From NCBI GenBank assembly GCA_050084515.1, contig CM114272.1:3596001-3660000 (forward strand): 64,000 nucleotides of DNA. The letters run 5' to 3'. Below the pieces are notes generated by a model, which saw nothing but the letters and a program-made list of their open reading frames with translations, ran no database searches and had not been told where the DNA came from. This DNA comes from Blasia pusilla. Its lineage: Eukaryota > Marchantiophyta > Marchantiopsida > Blasiales. This document shows, in pieces, positions 59,215-64,000 of the stretch. Position 1 is the first letter of the stretch, and each line of letters opens with the position of its first letter. A program made the position numbers and the translations under genes.

Positions 59215-60258
59215 TTGGCTCATAAGCTAGGAATAAAGAGAGTTAGGTGCCCCTGTAATCAATGTAAGGGTGGGACTTATCCATCTCTCCATAGGGTTGA
59301 AGAACACCTTATAAAGTTTGAGCGGTTTCACCTCTTTAGAACACCAAGAAATAAGCAAGAATGGGACTCCTCACATGAGAATCGTATGGAAATTGTTAGT
59401 TTTCGACAAAAACCAATAAATTTTGCATCATCTATATTTTGGATCGGAAGGAAAAAAAATTTCGAGAGAGAGTCTTTTAAGGACCAAGTAACTAGAAGGT
59501 TCCAAAAACCCCAAGATTGGTTACCCAATGCCATATTCTCACCATATTAGCCCAAAAATAAGGAGAATCCCAACATAGATGTCCAAAGGATGTTAAGCGA
59601 CATGTTCACTCAATATGACCATCTTCATGGGAGCGTAAGAGATAGTGAGTTGGGGGATGATGAACGTGATGAAGATAGTGGTCCCTCTGATTCAACAAAC
59701 CAATATAACACTCTAGCAAGGCAAGAAGACTTCCCTGAGCTCTATGAAGCTTGTAAACCATATTTTCTAGGATCTAAAACTTCAATCCTAGCTTTTTTTA
59801 TGTTGCTTTTCAATGTCATTGCGACCCAACATGTCTCCAATATTGCTATAGATGAAATTCAGAAGCTTCTTGGAAAACTAGTATTGTCGACTGAGAACCA
59901 TGTTCCACCTAGTTACTATGTAGCCAAAAAGCTTATGAGAAAGCTTGGGATGACTTATAATTCCTACCATGCATGTCCAAAGGGATATGTGTTGTTTTAT
60001 AGGGACTTGAAAGATTCCTTGGTTTGTCCTAAGTGTAACCAATCCAGATTTAAGCAGATGGGGAAATCCCTACTTCGAGCAAAGGTTCTTCGGCACTTCC
60101 CAATCATACCTAGGATGGAGCACATTTTCAAATCTAGGACACTTTCAGAGCTTTTGGTGTGGGCTCCTAGGAACAAGAGTGCATATGGAATGGTGAGGCA
60201 TGCAGGTGGTAACAAGGCATGGGCTCATGTTGACCAGAATTACCCTACTTTTTCTTAA
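59215..60258 (+). pseudogene. CACTA (En/Spm, Tnp2-type) transposase fragment
   Basis: Plus-strand frames give the N-terminal zinc-like RCPCNQCKGGTY ... VEEHLIKFERF (59215-59330). After stops near 59550-59590 comes the Tnp2 core beginning: LSTENHVPPSYYVAKKLMRK, LGMTYNSYHACPKGYVLFY, VCPKCNQSRFKQ, and VLRHFPIIPRMEHIFKS to 60258. In Tnp2 proteins this order leads on to the DDE domain, which is missing here. Typical plant residues YHAC and CPxC are intact. It is a truncated relic replaced downstream by simple repeats. Confidence 0.85.
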
Positions 60259-60720
60259 GAGCCTTCTAATTGTAGATTTGGCTTGGCCTTTGATAGGGTG
60301 AATCCATTCTCCGACAAGTCAAGTTTGACTGCCTTGGGACTACCCATTCAAGCACACATATTTTAGGGATTACACGAAATTTTTGATCTCTTTACAATTC
60401 TTAGATATGCTTGTATATCTTCTAATTTCTTTTCTTTTCTTTTCTTTTCTTTTTTTTTAACAAGGCTTTTCTCATTTCTTTCTTTTCTTTCTTTTCTACT
60501 TTTTCTTAAGAGCCTTCTAATTTAGATTTCTTTGGCCTTTGATAGGGTGAATCCATTTCCAAGTCAAGTTTTTTGCCTTGGGACTACCCATTCAAGCACA
60601 CATATTTTAGGGATTACACGAAATTTTTGATCTCTTTACAATTCTTAGATATGCTTGTATATCTTCTAATTTCTTCTCTTTCCTTTTCTTTTCTTTTCTT
60701 CTCTTCTCTGTGAAATCTTT
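60245..60720. repeat. Tandem duplication (offset about 251 bp) with (TTTTC)n
   Basis: A segment from CTACTTTTTCTTAAGAGCCT to ATGCTTGTATATCTTCTAAT starts at 60245 and again at 60496. Both copies end in TTTTC-type microsatellite runs (about 60425-60495 and 60676-60710). The first copy overlaps the end of the CACTA frame, so the duplication happened after that element broke. Confidence 0.85.
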
Positions 60721-61196
60721 ATTTTATTCTGTTCTATTATGTTATGTTCTTTTCTTTTCTTTTCTTTTCTTTGTTATTCTTCATCTATGTCTATGTTTGT
60801 GTACTCATTTTTTAACTACTCTAGTGTAGCTTAATAAATTTTTCACAGATTCACTTGAATGGAGAGAGAAGTTTTGTAGTCATTAAGTAATGTCTATTGT
60901 AGCCTTGTGAACCATGAACTCTGGTTGTTCGTGAGAAAGCTGACATCATACCCCGGAATGCCTTCAAGTGCATAGCTTCAAGCCTATCCCTTTAGCTTTG
61001 TTTGATGGATAAGAACTCGAGGCACGTAAGCAAGGAGCTATAGGCTCTAGAGTTTGAGAAAGTTTCCAGATATATCTCCAGCTAAGATCTTTATGAAAAA
61101 AAGAGGGGACTTCATCGCTTAATTGGTGTGCGTCAAGAAATTGTGTATTTCTTTTTCTATGTGTGCATAGATATCTTGCGAGTGTTTATAAGTCAC

Positions 61197-61197
<1 letters not shown>

Positions 61198-61264
<67 letters not shown>
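61198..61264. repeat. (GA)n microsatellite
   Basis: About 33 uninterrupted GA dinucleotides. The run of Arg-Glu in the overlapping frame is a by-product. Confidence 0.97.
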
Positions 61265-61267
<3 letters not shown>

Positions 61268-63256
61268 CTCATAAATGCAACATTCTTCATGTCTCTGGAT
61301 GGTATCACAGTGATGGCACGCGTGTGTTTTGTTACAACCAATGGCTCAAAATGACTCAGGTTACTTTTTGCCCAGATTGAGGAGCCTTCCTTATGAAGTG
61401 AAGGTGAAGATCTTTACCATAAGCAGGTCTACTAGTCTCTTGGACTGTGTCCTTGCCCTCCTAAAATCTACAAGGGCGAATATTTGTTACTTTCATGCTT
61501 ACTCTGAGCGTTATTGGACCCCACATAGGCAGACTAGAAGTAAGCTATTCCACTTAGAAGATCGCTCCATGTATGTGCGATTTATAGACTTTGTTATGTG
61601 GAGGAAGGACAGAGGAGCACACTCTTGACCTTGGACGATAAAAGATCATTGAAGTGATATTTCTAATTCCTTCAACATTCATCATAGTATAGGATCATCA
61701 TGGTACATCACCAGAGGTGACTGCAAGACGAGAAAACATTGCCAAAAGCCAAAAGGATAAGACCCTATTACATGTATGCAACAAAAAAATAGTAAGATGT
61801 AGTTGTTTCTGTAGTTGTAGAAACAACTACTTCTTATTTTACTTAACCTTAACTTGTTCTACCTACATCTACCACCAGATTGAGTATTGGAAATCTTAGT
61901 ATCCTGAAGAGTAAGTTACCTCCACATCCACTGAGATCTATTTTTTAGCTTTTGTTAGCCCTGTCTGAATCATGGACATGTGGTATGCATTGAAGTTCTA
62001 CCCTAATAGTAATCTTCACTTGTTATTTAGCAAGGTTGATTGGATGCTATGCACCACATTGAAGCATTCCCTTTAGACTTTGTGGAAGACATTGTCTACA
62101 TCAAGGCTATTGTGCACAATCATGACGTAGGAGTTTTTGTGTCTCTGAAGTTAGTGGGCCGTGTACATGTTACTTTTCCCTGAGATGGTTGATTTGGGAT
62201 AAGTATGATGGGAGGTTGGAGTCTATCAGGTGTTACATTCAGTTGGGTATTGTCGACATGTGTGCGATGATAGAGAGTTGTCGATGATTGATGCCATGTG
62301 GAGAATCTGCATGGAGTTCAACATGTTTTTTCTCCATAGAGGATTTTTTCCCTCAATTGAGTGCCTTGTGTCCTACCAATATTGATCCTTACTCATAGAG
62401 AACATGCTCAACCCGGCGCATAGTGTGTGATGGCTCGATTTTGCGTGATCACACCTTCTGCCCTCGTTGTAATGGTGATTGTGTATGGCCACCACATGAT
62501 AAGGCCTTGGTATTTCCTGATAAGCCTAGTGGTTTCACCTTCAAGGGAGAGTGATCTTGTGGACTTTCTTCCTCCTAAATTTTCCGCTATCAATTTTGCT
62601 ATCTATTTAGGTTGAAGTCTTAGGTTAGGCCACACACAATAGCTCATAAAATGGACACTCAGATTATGAACTCAAAAAAATGTATATATTAATATATGGA
62701 TAGGGTTGGGAATGACATTAAGTTTCACTATGAATGGATACTGTAAGGTGTACATATTAATTAAGTGTCCATATGGTCTGGCCTCCTTCTTGTACACCTT
62801 TCAAACACTTCATACCTACCTAATCTGAGGGTTTTGCAATTGTACTGCATAAGGCTCCAAGTCACACTTTATCAGACGATAAAATGATGGATGTAAATTG
62901 TGTATGCACAATTTCTTATTTTGCAGATTATCTTGGTTGCCTCTCGCTGGTGTCATTTCACCCCATTCGTGTATTTTCAAAGATTATAGTTAAATGTTCA
63001 ATGTGGATTTCGGGCATGGGCTCTTGGATATTTATTATTTTTCTTAATTGACTTCACAAAAGATAGTATCCGGATTTTCCTATCTGATATTGTAGACATA
63101 AATATCATATACATACATTTTTTAAGTCATTTATTGTCTTGTTTGCAGAAATCTTTGAGCAAAGAACGCATGAGGATGGCGTGCTTGAAGTAATAGGCAA
63201 AGAAAACCCCCAAGGTGAGAAATTTTGCGCCATATAGTGCACTCCAAGTCCTACAG
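61265..63256. other. Unassigned AT-rich DNA
   Basis: A plus-strand frame at 61329-61628 (FLPRLRSLPYEVKVKIFTIS) and scattered downstream frames could be pieces of one decayed protein; no family is recognised. No RNA gene seen. Confidence 0.35.
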
Positions 63257-63330
63257 AAGGCAACCCACATTTGTGCAATTTGTGGTGATGGGGAGGACTT
63301 GGTTGTTTGCCACGGGCCTTGTGCCAAGGT
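63257..63330 (+). other. PHD-finger-like exon fragment
   Basis: A 74-bp segment bounded by a good acceptor (GTCCTACAG|AAGG) and a good donor (GCCAAG|GTGAGG) reads THICAICGDGEDLVVCHGPC. The cysteine spacing (Cys-x2-Cys-x8-Cys-x3-Cys) resembles the first half of a PHD finger. Its frame differs from that of the hAT fragment starting a few bases later. It may be an exon of a captured or neighbouring gene, or chance. Confidence 0.35.
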
Positions 63331-63338
63331 GAGGTCAT

Positions 63339-64000
63339 GATTGAGTCGGTAGAGACCAAAGGGGAGTCCCAAACGGCGGAATGGTTGGAAGGTCACATAG
63401 AGAGGACTATCATGGGCATCGGTCCAAAGAATGTGTTGCAACTTGTGACAGACAATGCTAGCAATGAGTGAGCAACAGGGAAACTTATCCAAGCAAAATT
63501 CCCTCATATTCTTTGGGATGGATGCGTATCACATTCTCTTGATCTAGTTTGCGAAGAGTGGGGTAAATGGCCTTGGGTGGACAGGATTTTTGCACAAGCT
63601 CGTGAGATGGTAGAATTTGTGAAGACTATAACTTGGGTAATGGCCAAATTCATGGAAAACAATCGAATGAAGAGATGATTGTTGCTTCCTGCAAATACAC
63701 GCTTTGCCATAAATTTTATCATGTTGGGACACGTCTTAGAATTGAGGGGGGAGCTCCACGCCATGGTTGCCACCAATGCTTTTAGGGAGTATTTCAATGG
63801 CAAGGATGCGAGGAAAAGGGAGAAGGCATGAGAGATTGAGACTACTATGGCCAATCACGAATTTTGGATGGAGGATGAGGAGTTGTTTGCTGCGGCTCAA
63901 CCAACTATTATTCTGTTGAGAGAGTGTGATGGTCATAAAGTAATGACGGGGCGTATTTATCACCATATTTTTGAGATAATGGAAGAGACTCATTCTTTTC
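63339..64000 (+). pseudogene. hAT transposase fragment (DUF659 type), runs off the window
   Basis: One frame from ATG 63339 reads GPKNVLQLVTDNASNE, then DGCVSHSLDLVCEEWGKW, FAQAREMVEFVKTITWV, LLLPANTRFAINFIMLGHVL and EDEELFAAAQPTIILLREC. This is the DUF659/hAT order of VTDNASN, a Cys/His block, the helical linker and the TRF motif. Three in-frame stops break it (about 63468, 63675, 63828), and all are TGA. The dimerisation domain would lie beyond 64000. Probably inactive. Confidence 0.82.

Noticed and set aside
61163-61354. Frame with an Arg-Glu run as a nuclear speckle-type RE protein
   Set aside because: The run is the translation of the (GA)n microsatellite.

Overview
The window is nuclear DNA of a land plant. 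Two intron-rich genes of ordinary plant families can be assembled exon by exon: a nardilysin-type M16 metalloprotease and a malectin-like/LRR receptor kinase. The rest is mostly mobile-element sequence. The plant superfamilies present (MULE, Helitron, CACTA/Tnp2, hAT-DUF659) plus a LINE whose C-terminus looks like a CCHC/restriction-like-endonuclease type suggest a non-seed plant such as a bryophyte or lycophyte. That placement is an inference, and the species cannot be read from the sequence.

Layout. (1) 1-3152: AT-rich DNA with no supported gene. (2) 3163-18877: one very large Mutator-like element (MULE) of about 15.7 kb. It has 78-bp terminal inverted repeats (75 of 78 positions match) and a 10-bp target duplication. 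Inside are a decayed MuDR-type transposase (DDE-region motifs, SWIM zinc finger, CCHC knuckle) and a second, non-transposase coding region (13702-17468). Several structurally unrelated minisatellites (periods of about 63, 36, 38 and 121 bp) all carry the same short core, GGCGGCTA or GCGGCTA. The core reads TAGCCGCC left of the transposase catalytic exons and GGCGGCTA to their right, and the arrays also fill the transposase introns. (3) 18888-21500: a foldback repeat and unassigned DNA. (4) About 21537-23035, minus strand: a 5'-truncated LINE lying head-to-head with the next gene. (5) 23352-32941, plus: nardilysin, 19 exons, 1009 codons. (6) 34302-41905, minus: receptor kinase, 15 exons, 942 codons. 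The two genes converge, with about 1.4 kb between their stop codons. (7) 42.2-46.5 kb: tandem repeats, a hairpin and decayed DNA with a LINE scrap. (8) About 46.5-55.3 kb, minus: a dead Helitron. Its Rep has lost the HUH segment, and Walker A and B are altered. (9) 55.3-64 kb: AT-rich DNA with a CACTA (Tnp2) fragment, local duplications, a GA microsatellite, and a hAT (DUF659) fragment running off the end.

The two host genes look intact: all splice sites are GT-AG except one GC-AG intron, the frame holds through every junction, and the catalytic residues are present. Every recognisable transposase is broken. The most unusual structure is the MULE. Its architecture (one core motif amplified in several forms, with opposite orientation in the two halves, plus an accessory protein bearing a regularly spaced QT ladder) is not explained by a normal MuDR gene set.
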